Positions 46,447-56,892 of a DNA stretch of 64,000 nucleotides are shown one piece after another (position 1 is the first letter of the stretch; each line of letters begins with the position of its first letter). The stretch is taken from NCBI RefSeq assembly GCF_029867415.1, contig NW_026705481.1, positions 372,001 to 436,000 on the forward strand, given 5' to 3'. Both the position numbers and the translations under genes were made by a program. The notes beneath the pieces were generated by a model, which saw nothing but the letters and a program-made list of their open reading frames with translations, made no database searches and was not told the DNA's origin. This DNA is from Vicia villosa. Lineage: Eukaryota > Streptophyta > Magnoliopsida > Fabales > Fabaceae.

Positions 46447-47618
46447 TGTTAGGAGTAAATTAATGGTAAATTCATGTGTTAATATAAGTGATTTCTTCTC
46501 TAAACTGATGCAACTTGTGATGAATCCATAGGTTTTTATTAAGAATTGAACTGAATAAGTTTAGTTCGTGCGTAAAGCAAATCGAATCACTTGTGGGTGT
46601 TATTGTTGCAGGTTTTGAGCTGAATAAGAACTTAAGAAGAACATGAGGAGGAAAGAAAGCTGGAAGTCTCAAAGGCTGAAGAAAAAGATGGAAAGTACAA
46701 AGGGCGCGCCGCGCGAGTTCCTAGGCGCGCCGCGAAAATACTTCTGTTTGAGGGGCGCGCCGCGCCAGCCCGTTGCCGCGCCGCGGCCTCGGCGTTAAAA
46801 GCCCAAAAGTTCTGTTTTAAAGCCCTAGTTTTCCAAGTGGTTATATACTTTTGTGGGAGCGAAATTAGGAGATCTATCTGATTCTGAGCTGAGAACAACA
46901 ATTGAAGGTGGATTCTTTACCAATTGAAGGCATTCTATTGATGAAGATGAATTCCTCCATTGATTCTTGTATGTTCTTCATATCTATGGAGAGCTAAATC
47001 CCTCTTGTTGAGTCTAAGGTAGTAGTTAACCTATGATTATACATTACCATTGATTAATTCCTGTGAACAATTATTTGAATTCATTATCAATAAGAAACCT
47101 TGTTTTTTAGTCTTAAATTATCGTTGAATCTTTGATCGAAAGAAAGGATTTAACTTTTGCCCTAGGTTACTATATTGATTCAATTGCAATTTGCAGAGAT
47201 GGAATTGTAATTGGATTTTCATAATTATCGTTCTTAATTACTATTATCGTTATTGTGGTTTGGAGAGATCGAATCTCATACCGGTAAAAGTTATCTAATT
47301 TGATTTGCAGACATGGAATCTTATTTGAGGATAAGTGAAGATAATGATTCAAAGGATTGTTCTATTGTGAATTAATTGATAATTGTATAGGATTAGGTTG
47401 ATGAACCCTAAAGACTCAACATCTTTCTTTATTTGTTAACACAAAGTCCTTTACTTGCTTTTATTTTATTATTTGTTTTTGATATTATTATTAGTATAAA
47501 ACAAACCAAACCAAATTTCTTAACTCAAAATAAACAACTATAGAACGGCAGTGATATTAACCAATCCCTGTGGATACGATATATTACAGAAAATATTTAC
47601 CCACAAATACTTTCAACA
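46447..47618 (+). repeat. 3' LTR of the young Athila-like element
   Basis: 1172 bp, the same length as the 5' LTR. The differences I find are near 46543 (t/g), 47213 (g/a) and 47240 (t/c). Confidence 0.95.
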
Positions 47619-47623
47619 GTAGC

Positions 47624-47925
47624 TGACGTCAATGGTTTTGGTGTCAGATCCATTGCCGGAGGTGGTTTCCAGGGTCACATATCCTATTATTTGTATCTGT
47701 TCCACCAATAATCTTGTCAAGGAGCTTGTGAAACTCAGTATGTTGTCCAAATTCAGTTGTAGCTTTTGGAAAATATTCCAGAACAGAGCTTCTTGGTTAT
47801 ATCAACACACACCTGATATCCCACTTGCCATGCTCGACGGTGATGACCAAGGGATCATTTTCATGAGGGTTGATGCCCAAGGCATCTTCTTCAGAGAAAA
47901 CAATATCGGCCCCGGTTACTCCTAT
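47624..47925 (-). pseudogene. Ty3/gypsy protease relic (continues from 40958)
   Basis: The minus strand reads FSEEDALGINPHENDPLVIT then a decayed active-site region and later LRQ/HQNH. FSEEDA-G followed by PHNDPLVI is the usual lead-in to the protease of Tat-like gypsy elements. It is the upstream part of the relic whose RT lies at 39665-40417. Confidence 0.7.
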
Positions 47926-48765
47926 CACTACTAAAAAACACATTTAACCTTGGTCTTGAAGTTGATTTAACCTCAGTTACAAAGGCGAGGTAACGAAGGG
48001 CGTCATAAGAACTTATTACTTAAGCCCTCAATTTTCGAATAACTGGGGGAATAGTTGAAATAATCATTGGTTCAATCCCTAACCATTGCATATTTTGGAT
48101 TGTCAAACCTAGCACCACATACCCCTCGGTTTATGACCAAAACCAAGGGAGAAAATAGTTTTTTTATAAAAAAATACTCTTTACACTGTTATACAGAATA
48201 TTAATAAAATAACTTGTTTTGAAACTACACTGTTTACGCAAAATATTACATTGTTTATATAACATATTAAAGTAAAAATAAATTGTAAGTGAAGAACAAA
48301 TGTTGGATGCAATTTATTCTCTATAGCTTTTGCATTTGTTTTTCTTTGTTATAAAAAAGGGTTAGATAAATAAATTAAATATTCAGTTATATGATTATTG
48401 AAGAACACAAACCTTGAACCCAAATAATTTTTTGGTCTTGCAATCAATCCCAAAGAACTTTTCCAAGCTTCTTTAAGTTCTAAAATTTTATTATCTTGTG
48501 CAAATGTTTTCATGGAAAATGCTTTCACAAGAAAGAGAACAAGATATATAGTGGGATATATATTCGTTATGGATTGATGTCTTAACAATATCTTGAGTGT
48601 TGTTACTTTATGAATGTATGGTTTAGATTTGTTTTTATAGCCGTGTAACAAAACCCTTTGGTTTTGTTTTAAAACTAACGGAAAATAGTTTTTTCTTTTT
48701 TAATTAAAAAAATAAAATAAAATAAGGAAACCCCTTGGTCTTATTAAAAAACCAAGGTAATACGT
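47926..48765. mobile_element. CACTA-type terminus and sub-terminal region
   Basis: Starts CACTACTAAAAAACACATTT, then ccttggtcttgaag, cctcagttacaaagg and other 'cctcgg/ccttgg' motifs in both orientations up to aaccaaggtaatac near 48750. A matching right end was not found, so the element is truncated or its other end has decayed. A 100-codon frame on the minus strand within it is unrecognised and probably fortuitous. Confidence 0.55.
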
Positions 48766-49395
48766 TACTTGCAAAAATGGAGAATGATAAAAATTGAAAG
48801 TAACATGTCATGTTTCTATTTTAATTTTTTACCATTCATCATTTTGTGTGTGCTGCAATTGCTTATAATTTACAACATGCTTAGGAATAAATTTTCCAAT
48901 GTTGTCGATCAACTGAGGAAAACAATGTTGTTTTCTTTAATTGACAACATAGGAAGGTTATTCTAAAAATACAACGACAACATTAACACAATTATGTGAG
49001 ATATATTAAAAGGGCAGAAAAATGTTTTGTTCTAGATAGAGGAACATTGAAGATTTTTTCTGTCTTGTAGTCCATCTCAAATAATGATGCGTACGAGTTT
49101 GGAGCGACTTCCTATAAGTTAAGTTTAAGGTAAAATCTGTTTAACAAGTGATTTTATAGTAAAGTCTGATTATCTAATCTATCGCTTATTACATAAATCT
49201 AAGGAATAAATCATTTAATTTACAAATAAAAAATAAAACAAAAGAAAGACACCATTTTTAAAGAAATAAAAACTTAAAACATATTTGTTGGAATTCGAAG
49301 CATGCCCGGAATTGTTTTTAGGAAATATGTGGTTTTTATTCTTAATACTATTTTTTTTATCTCATATTTACTCTTTAGTCCATTTTGGCGATTTA

Positions 49396-49469
<74 letters not shown>

Positions 49470-50480
49470 TTATATTTTTTAACATTTTAAAACAATATCT
49501 TTTTAATTATTTTTGTCTAATTGACGATAAAAAATTCAAAAATCATTCGCTTTAAAACTTATCATTTTAATTATTTTTGTCAAATTAGTGATAAAAAACT
49601 CAGAAATCAATTGCGACTTGCATTGTTTAAAGTTTATTTGAGAGTTTGGAGAAGAAGGAATGTGAGAGTTTTGAAAATATATAAAGATTGAATTGAAAAT
49701 TTTAAAAGTTTTTGGTTGAAAATTTTTTTTGAAGGTTTGCTTTCATTAATAATACAAAAAACCCCTAATTTGTGAAATTTAAAATTTCTATAGCAAGAGA
49801 ATATTGAAGGATTTACATAAATTTTATAAATATTTTGAAAATTAAAAAATATAATAATAAAAACTTTTTTTTAAATCATTTTATATAAAATTATTATTAT
49901 TTTTAAATATCAAATATTATACTTTTTAAAATTTGGTTTTAGAAAACCTTCATTCCCAAACTCAAAGAAATCCTAAGAAATCCTAAGATTGCATCTCTTT
50001 ATGTGTTGCCTTATACCAATCTTGTCTTTCTGGACATTCCAATTCTTTCTTTAAACTACCAGGCTAATTTTCACGAGGTTCTTCAACAATAGTAATAACA
50101 TAAGAAATGAGATCAATATGACAAAATTATAATCACTTCTATTTTATCTTCATGCTCAATTCCTTATTGTGAAGGTAACTCCCTCTCAACATGAACACTC
50201 TGTGATCCTCCACCTAGCTCACCATCAACCAAGTTAATCTTTCATCAAGTTTTATACAATGCCTTCAGTTTTGGCTTCTCGTCTTTTCTTCCATTCCCTT
50301 GTTCAAAAAGGAGTGCACTTCCTCAAGAGTGCTGGTTTGATCTCTTCCAAACTACATGGATTTTTTAAATACTCATATGAATTTGATGGAGAACTTATAA
50401 TAATTAGAGCCTTAACTTCATCCATTAATTTCACTTCAATATTTTCTAAATTATCAAGTTTTTTTAAAGTCAATCATTTG
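48766..50480. other. AT-rich interval, no gene seen
   Basis: Contains only the TA microsatellite at 49401-49466 and generic AT-rich sequence. Confidence 0.35.
49401..49466. repeat. (AT)n microsatellite, 33 units
   Basis: Uninterrupted alternating AT over 66 bp. Confidence 0.97.
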
Positions 50481-50836
50481 ATGGTTTTAAATTGGAGTCC
50501 ACAATCCCAATTGCGGCTGCAATATTGCTGATGCAGTAGCCTCCGCATCCGCATTGGACCACAATTGCAGTATGATTTGTAATCACACGTTCAACAATAT
50601 TAGAATTTGCATCAAACACCTTCACCCATATTTCTTCACATATTTTCATCATAACTCAAAAGTTGAGAATCCAAAAACTCAATATACATGTGATTTGTAA
50701 TGTAAAACATTAATATTGAGAGTTTTTCAATGGTGTATATCAAATATTTCTCAATCAAAATTCATGCCCCAACGGCCATAATTGCAACACCCGCAATCCG
50801 ACTGCATCCGCGACCGAAATCGCAATTTAAAACCAT
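50481..50836. mobile_element. MITE-like element with 14-bp perfect inverted ends
   Basis: Left end ATGGTTTTAAATTG and right end CAATTTAAAACCAT are perfect inverted copies; the next 40 bp each side are rich in attgcgg/ccgcaat motifs that also pair imperfectly. A related partial copy seems to start near 50890 (agttttaaactgcaattgcag). No target duplication is clear. Confidence 0.6.
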
Positions 50837-52671
50837 GACCTAATCTATCTTTAGTTATTTTGAAAGAAAATTGCTGCTGCTTAAAAATAATAGTTTTAAA
50901 CTGCAATTGCAGTCAAGAATGCAGTTGTAGGTGTTGTGATTGCAGTTATAGCAACAACCTGAATTGAAGCGTAAATTTTAATATAAATGTACTTGAAATA
51001 CACATTTGACATATGTTTAAAATTCAAAATTTTCATTATACCGAGTATATATTTGAATTTTGAGGTTCTAAATGGTTTTTGACGGAAATAATTGAACAAT
51101 TATACTAAAATTGTCTGAAGTGATTTCTTATACAATAACATGTATGATTTTCAATCACGCAGCAATTGTGGTTTGATATTGTTCATAAGTCACAACTATA
51201 CAAGTAACAACTTATAGACCTATTCTTTATGATGTTGCAACTTTAGATCCTCAATTCATGGTTGCATTTTGCAAGTTTGGTTACACAAAGTGCAATAAAT
51301 GCAAAAGAATGAAGATGAAATTCAATTGGATACAACAAATCAAGGAGGGTTTTGGGGCCACTACCACTAACATACATTGCCAATGGATTCAAAACACATG
51401 TAATTTCATTTTTGAAGAAAAATCTAACTCCTTTTTTCTTTAGACAGCTTATGTCTTCTTCATAAAGCTTATGTAGTCCAAGAGGGAGACATTTAAGTTA
51501 CATATCACCCTCATAGACATATTGTACAGTACTCTTTTGTCCAAAAATTCTACCTCACCTAGGACCCCATCTTCTTCTACAATTTCATTACAAAATTTCA
51601 ACTCCATGCACTCACCAAACACGGTGACATAAAACACTACATTACGACAATGGTTGGTTGAGGTCTTGTTTTGTTCTTTTGTTTTCTTTACCTACCATAT
51701 AGTCATGTTCTGATTTTAAATAAAGTCCTCCTACCCACCTAGTGAAATTGATCTCCCAAAAAAATTGATCATAAGGACAATTAAGTCAAAATAATAATCC
51801 AAACCAAATCATACTAAAATATCATCCGAGTCAAACGGTTTGATTTTATCTAAAACCAAACCAAAATGATTAATTTGGTAACATTGGTTTGAAATTCTGA
51901 ACTGTACTAACCGATCTTTTTCCCTAACTAAATTATTTGTTAAAAAAATTAATCATTATTGATTTGGTTTGATTTTAGTTTCAATTCGATTTATTTAACA
52001 TTTGGTTCAATTCTAAAATTATTTATATAACATGATTCGATTCACTATGTAAATATAATAGTTAAGCTATTTTAACTTCAAAATAACTTCCGTTCAGGAT
52101 AATTCAGAGGTTCGATTCAGTTCCACGGTTTTTTTGCCTGCCTATAGGCCAGATATCCTATATAGCAAACACATTTATTTCCACTGCTAGGGCTAATTGA
52201 TAAAGAGAGTACATTCTTTAACATAGGAGAGAGAACTTGTTAAGGGGGGTTGGATTGAAAAGCATGTGATAAAAGAGATGAATAGGAAAGTATAGGTATG
52301 GGCTTATTAATTATATGTATAGAAACATTGGGGGTCATGTGCTAAGAATAAGGACCTATGACGTAAAAAGAGTCTTTTAATTCATTGAAACATATAGCAA
52401 TGCTAAAAAACCTTCTATTTTTAAATTCTTTGGGCTTTCATCACCACATGTATGTGATTCCATTGCTTATGGGACACTCACTAGTAGTATAGTACTGTGA
52501 GGCTCAAAGCAATATAAAGAAAACCTAAAGAGAAACTTTAGTTTCATTGCCTTGGATTCTAGTTTATATGGCCATGATCAAGCATGTGGCAATTAGAGTA
52601 CTATTCACTCAACTTCATTAATGGTTTAAAATTGCATATGCTACACTTTTTGATTATTAGAAGCTAACTCA
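50837..52671. other. Unassigned interval
   Basis: No supported gene. A minus-strand frame at 51449-51637 (EIVEEDGVLGEVEFLDKRV) is not recognised and has no further exons that I can see. A patch rich in aaccaaa/ggtttga lies at 51780-52060. Confidence 0.3.
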
Positions 52672-52890
52672 TAGCGAGTTGGTACGTCGGTGAATGCTTG
52701 AGATCTGAGAGTGTGATTCTCTCAAGGCTCAGATGTTTCAAAATCAAGTTGGTCTGTTGCTGAAGGCTTGAGATCTGATAGTGTGATTCTCTTAAAGTCT
52801 CAAGTGTCTTATAACCGAATTGACCTTTTGGTGAAGACTTAGACCTGAGAGTGTGATTCTCTCAAAGTCTCAGATGTCTAAAAACCAAAC
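52672..52890. repeat. Three 70-bp tandem repeats
   Basis: The phrase gagtgtgattctctcaaagtctcag (in variants) has its core gtgtgattct at 52711, 52781 and 52851, an exact 70-bp period. Each unit also holds ttggt(gaa)gcttgagatctgag and has a small inverted pair (gagag...ctctc) that could form a hairpin. Confidence 0.85.
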
Positions 52891-54201
52891 TCGTTTTAAT
52901 TTTCATTTTATTCATTAAAAAAATTACATGAAATTTAGAACCATGCATAAGGCTGTCAAAAAGAGATTTTGACTGTGTGTGATCATGAAGCCTTCCAACA
53001 CTATGGTAATACAGAATTTTGGATCAGAAAGTTTAGAAAATTGTGAGTGACAAGTTTTCCCAGTTACCTTTTATGCTTAAAGTGATCATGTTCAATGAAT
53101 GTAAAAAAATATACTTTATCAAAAAGTAAAATAAATAGAATAATTATCAAAATTAATTCAAATAAACTTTCAAATAGGGTAGAAATTAAATGACTTTTTT
53201 TTTTGGCCAAGGTTAAAATAATTTTTTTTTATGATTTAAATCAAATATTGCAATGTAATGACAACTACAACACAATGATTTAAAGCTTTAACAGAGGTTG
53301 GTTCCACTTAATTTGTTATAGTACTTGAATTATGACTTTTTATATAGTTTGCATTTAAAATAATAATAATTATTATGACTTTTTCCACCACTGACATCCT
53401 CAACTTGTGACTTTTAAGAGTGAGAATATGCAAACTGTTGCTTTTAAAACAAACCACTTTTTTTCTTCCCTTCATTTCTATGTTCATAAACAGTACTACT
53501 TGAAGAAAATTTCTCACAGATGATCATGTTCTTCAACTCTTGTCTTGAGAGATTTAACATTTTTTCATATAATTAAAATATTTTTCATATAATTTCTGCA
53601 AATACAAACACCAAATAAAAACAACAATAAGTAATAAATTAAACATAAAATTTAAATTGTTTTTATCAATCTTTAGCACTTTTCTTAAAAGTACATCTAG
53701 AAATAGTACACCTAATGGCTCTTAATTCACAAATCTTAATGCATCAATTTCATAATTTCTACTTCAAGTTAGCATATAATATGTAACTGCTCAGCACTGT
53801 AATAATTCAATGTATACCACAATTTAGGGTTTTAGAAAATGGTCTTGAACACATTTTAGATCACACCATTAAACCAATTGTACCACAATTTTCTGCAACA
53901 TCATTGCGGCGTAGTCGTTACCGCGATTAACATGTTTTTAAACTGTAATACACATATTGACATTCATGGAAGAGGACTAATTTGGTAAAATATAGCAGAA
54001 GGATGAAAACATGTGGATCTATGCAAAATTCAGGTTATGAATTTAACAATATAAGATATAATTATTAAGAAAAAAATTGTATCTGAATATAATTCAATAA
54101 TTTAGCAAGTGGAATAGGGTTAAAAACAAGGGCAAAATATGAACTTACATGAATATGATGCTACTCATATATAATTGAGGTTAATGTTGATTTTTGTAGA
54201 A
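52891..54201. other. Unassigned AT-rich interval downstream of MIR393
   Basis: No protein-like frame. The part nearest 54201 is presumably the 3' portion of the microRNA primary transcript. Confidence 0.3.
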
Positions 54202-54315
54202 GCCACTAAAGGAGGAATCCAAAGGGATAGCATGATCTGAGAATGTAATTAAGAAAAATCGACTTAATTAGGTTTAAGATCAATGCGATCCCTTTGGATG
54301 TCTCCTCCAGTTGCA
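54202..54315 (-). ncRNA. MIR393: MIR393 precursor hairpin
   Basis: On the minus strand the 5' arm contains TCCAAAGGGATCGCATTGAT followed by C (54298-54278), identical to plant miR393. The 3' arm contains ATCATGCTATCCCTTTGGAT then T (54236-54216), the usual miR393* form. The arms pair over about 30 bp including flanking GGAGGA/TCCTCC, leaving a loop of about 40 nt. In other plants miR393 directs cleavage of TIR1/AFB auxin-receptor mRNAs and some bHLH messages, tuning auxin response in roots, leaves and defence. The minus strand is chosen because mature miR393 lies in the 5' arm of its precursor. Confidence is high because both mature and star sequences and their pairing are present. Confidence 0.95.
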
Positions 54316-54476
54316 ATGGAATTATAACCAAAACTTCATCTTCTAGCTTTAGAATTCTTCAAGTTTGAAATATGTATATGATAACTTATCTTCTTCTTTC
54401 ATGGTTGAAGGAAGTTGAAAGGCTATGGGTGTGAGGCTTTTTAGAAGAGGTTTCCACTGTGAAAGAGAAGCAGTAC

Positions 54477-54485
54477 TTATATATA
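54477..54485 (-). promoter_or_regulatory. TATA box of MIR393
   Basis: The minus strand reads ctatatataag about 170 bp upstream of the hairpin, and is followed about 30 bp later (near 54450) by aaaggtttcc-like leader sequence. Upstream is a CT-rich tract (gagagtctgtg, cttt). A typical RNA polymerase II microRNA promoter layout. Confidence 0.65.
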
Positions 54486-55634
54486 GCAGCACAGACTCTC
54501 TTTCTCTTTCCACCATCATTTTTATTTTAATAAATTAATATTTTAGTTGAAATCATAAAAGTCATACAATTTACTCCTTTAAATTCACTAAATAACAATT
54601 TTGTAAATTAAATTTATGAGTGGGTAGTTGAAACCCCTTTTGTTTATATTTAATTTTGAAGGAGTATATTTGAATATCTATTAAATATTAAATTAAATAT
54701 ATATTTTTAATTTAAAATATAAAATTAGTATTTTATAAATTTTTATTTATGATAGAAATTGTAAACGCGTAAATGTAGAGCGTAAAAATATAGAGACTAA
54801 TCTCTCGAGCCGATAGAGTTTTTAAGATTTCTTTTTGATTTTAAGGGTCGATTGTTGGTGAAAGTTTGTGAACTAAAAATGTGTTTCTCTGCGGGTCTCA
54901 GATTCAAATCTTTATATGTGCTAACAAAATTTTATGTTGGATAATCTATATGAAATTTGTCCGGCATTTAAATTAGCTCTCGTTAATAGAGAGTGAAATT
55001 AATTCTCTTAGACACCTGCTAGGCGCTAATAAAATTCTATGTTGAAAATCGATACAAAGTTTTGATTTAGAAACTCCGAGTTTAAATGAACTCTTTAAGA
55101 TTGACGGTATAATTGATTCTTTTAAATTAGTAGGTCACAAAATTGAATATTAAATTTTCAAAAAGAGAAAAAATAATAATCAAAATGCTACTAATTAGTA
55201 TTTATTTCTGAATTTCCATTAATTGACAGTATTTATTAAACCTAGCAGAATAATGTGAAAATGTTTTGCAAAAAATAATGATATTTAAGAGATGTAGACC
55301 CCATTCCCTAAAAATCCAGACATATGGAAAGAAAATTTACCCGACAATGGGTCAGCTATCCATTATTGGAAATTCTCTACAAGTGGCCAGCAATATATAT
55401 TTATTATTCTCTTTCTTCACCTAAAAGAAAAACAACTGATTTTGATTCTCTCCAATTTTTCCCTCTTTATTTAAATCAAAAACCTTTGTGGTCCAATTTA
55501 TGTTCCCACTCACTCACATTAAACACTGCAATAATATCTTTTCATAAGAGTATACCTACATTATATACGAGTACAGTTATAAGATAAACACAAATATATT
55601 CAGAAAAATATATCAAAAAATTTATACAAATAAT
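54486..55634. other. Upstream region of MIR393, no gene supported
   Basis: AT-rich; presumably includes MIR393 control sequence next to 54486. An 87-codon plus-strand frame at 55324-55587 lacks any recognisable motif and is not called. Confidence 0.35.
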
Positions 55635-55644
55635 TCATTATTAT

Positions 55645-55688
<44 letters not shown>

Positions 55689-55689
55689 T
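55635..55689. repeat. (ATT)n microsatellite
   Basis: About 17 ATT/TTA units with one ATTC interruption at the left end. Confidence 0.95.
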
Positions 55690-56473
55690 ATTGACAGTTT
55701 ATATAAGAAAAAAAAATACTTAAGAGAACATCAATAGTGTGAATGATAATCATATTGAATGGACCATGGAGTAAATAATGAACATGATGAAAGATATATA
55801 CTTTGAAGAAAACCAAGTAGTGTGTGTATATTGGTCAACGATGCTTAAACATGTTAATTATGAATGGTTAAATTTCAATGAGTCATTTGTGTATTGCTAA
55901 TGACAACATGATTTAGTGGCAGCAAACTTTTCAAAAGTAATCGATATCATGTTCTATTTCTAGTAAGTTTCCATGTTTACACTCAATCATCTTTACCCAT
56001 CCTCTTACATCATAATCCTAATATTTGACTTTACTAGAAAAAAAAAAATAATTTCACTTTTTTGTTTGTTATAATTGATAAAATATTCAAGAAAATAGTT
56101 TATATGTGTTTACAGTATATGTATTAAACTACATCACTAATTAGTTCTACTATAACTAATTCCCTCCGTATAGATCAAGCTATACCGTAGGTTTGGTTTC
56201 ACGTTTTAACATTTAGAAGTCATTATAGATTTTAAATTGATTTTGATATGTTTGATTGTTCTCAAATATAATTGATTATATTTTTTAGAATTGATTTTAT
56301 TTAAAGTTATGATTTGTAGCTAGTTGTTGAAATATGTCTTAAAATTTTTGTTGATGAAGAGAAAAAAAATGTTTCGAGATTGTCAAAAAATAAAAAAACT
56401 TAAAAATAATTTAATCCGAGCGATTTATGGGTATTGGGTTCGGTCGGTTTGATTCAATTGATCAATTCATTAA
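55690..56473. other. Unassigned interval left of the copia element
   Basis: AT-rich with a Stowaway-like half end (attccctccgt at about 56160) without its partner. Confidence 0.3.
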
Positions 56474-56792
56474 TGTTGGTATATTTTATATAGTTAGAGA
56501 TATTAGTTAGATAGTTTCTTATGTTGGTATATTTTATATAGTTAGAGATATTAGTTAGATAGTTTCTTCTGTTACAGTTAGGTTTAACACTGTTAACTAA
56601 TATCCATTCTATTTAGTGTGTTTGGTAGTTAACCGTTAGGTGTGATAACGGAACTGTGTTGTATATAAACAAGGCTTCAGCTCCTTGTGAGGTTAATGTG
56701 AAAATCTATTTTCTTCACTATTTCTCTTCCATGTTTTCTCTGCACTTCATCTTCACAGAGTGAAGTATGATGCAAAAGCTTAAACTCTAACA
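56474..56792 (+). repeat. 5' LTR of a Ty1/copia element, with 48-bp duplication
   Basis: TG at 56474 to CA at 56792 (aactctaaca). A 48-bp unit starting atgttggtatattttatata is repeated at 56473 and 56521, so the original LTR start may be 56522. A TATA-like tgtatataaac lies at 56661-56671. The next bases tggtatcattcg (56793) resemble the initiator tRNA-Met primer site (tggtatcagagc) with decay. No 3' LTR is found. Confidence 0.75.
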
Positions 56793-56892
56793 TGGTATCA
56801 TTCGCTTGTTACGATCTTCCGCGCTTCTTTATTCTCTAGATTCAGTTCTTTTTCTTGTTGTGTTCTTGGGATCTAGTTCTTGAAGCTCATCA

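Larger units (their letters stand above)
40959..47618 (+). mobile_element. Complete young Athila-like LTR element lacking pol (6.66 kb)
   Basis: Target duplication gtagc at 40954-40958 and 47619-47623. Both LTRs are 1172 bp with TG...CA ends and I count three differences between them. The tRNA-Asp-type primer site follows the 5' LTR and a polypurine tract precedes the 3' LTR. One intact gag-protease ORF is present; no RT, RNase H or integrase domain is found between it and the 3' LTR. Shortly after the ORF the sequence gagccatgcgacgttaaac followed by gggaggtaaccca matches what follows integrase in Athila-type elements, implying that pol was lost. It must rely on another element for its enzymes. 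Confidence 0.9.

Noticed and set aside
48349..48651. Minus-strand 100-codon frame in the CACTA-like region
   Set aside because: Considered as a possible small secreted peptide because of a hydrophobic stretch; it has no cysteine pattern, no clear start context and no recognised relative.
49285..49490. Frames containing IYIYIY repeats
   Set aside because: Translation of the AT microsatellite at 49401-49466.
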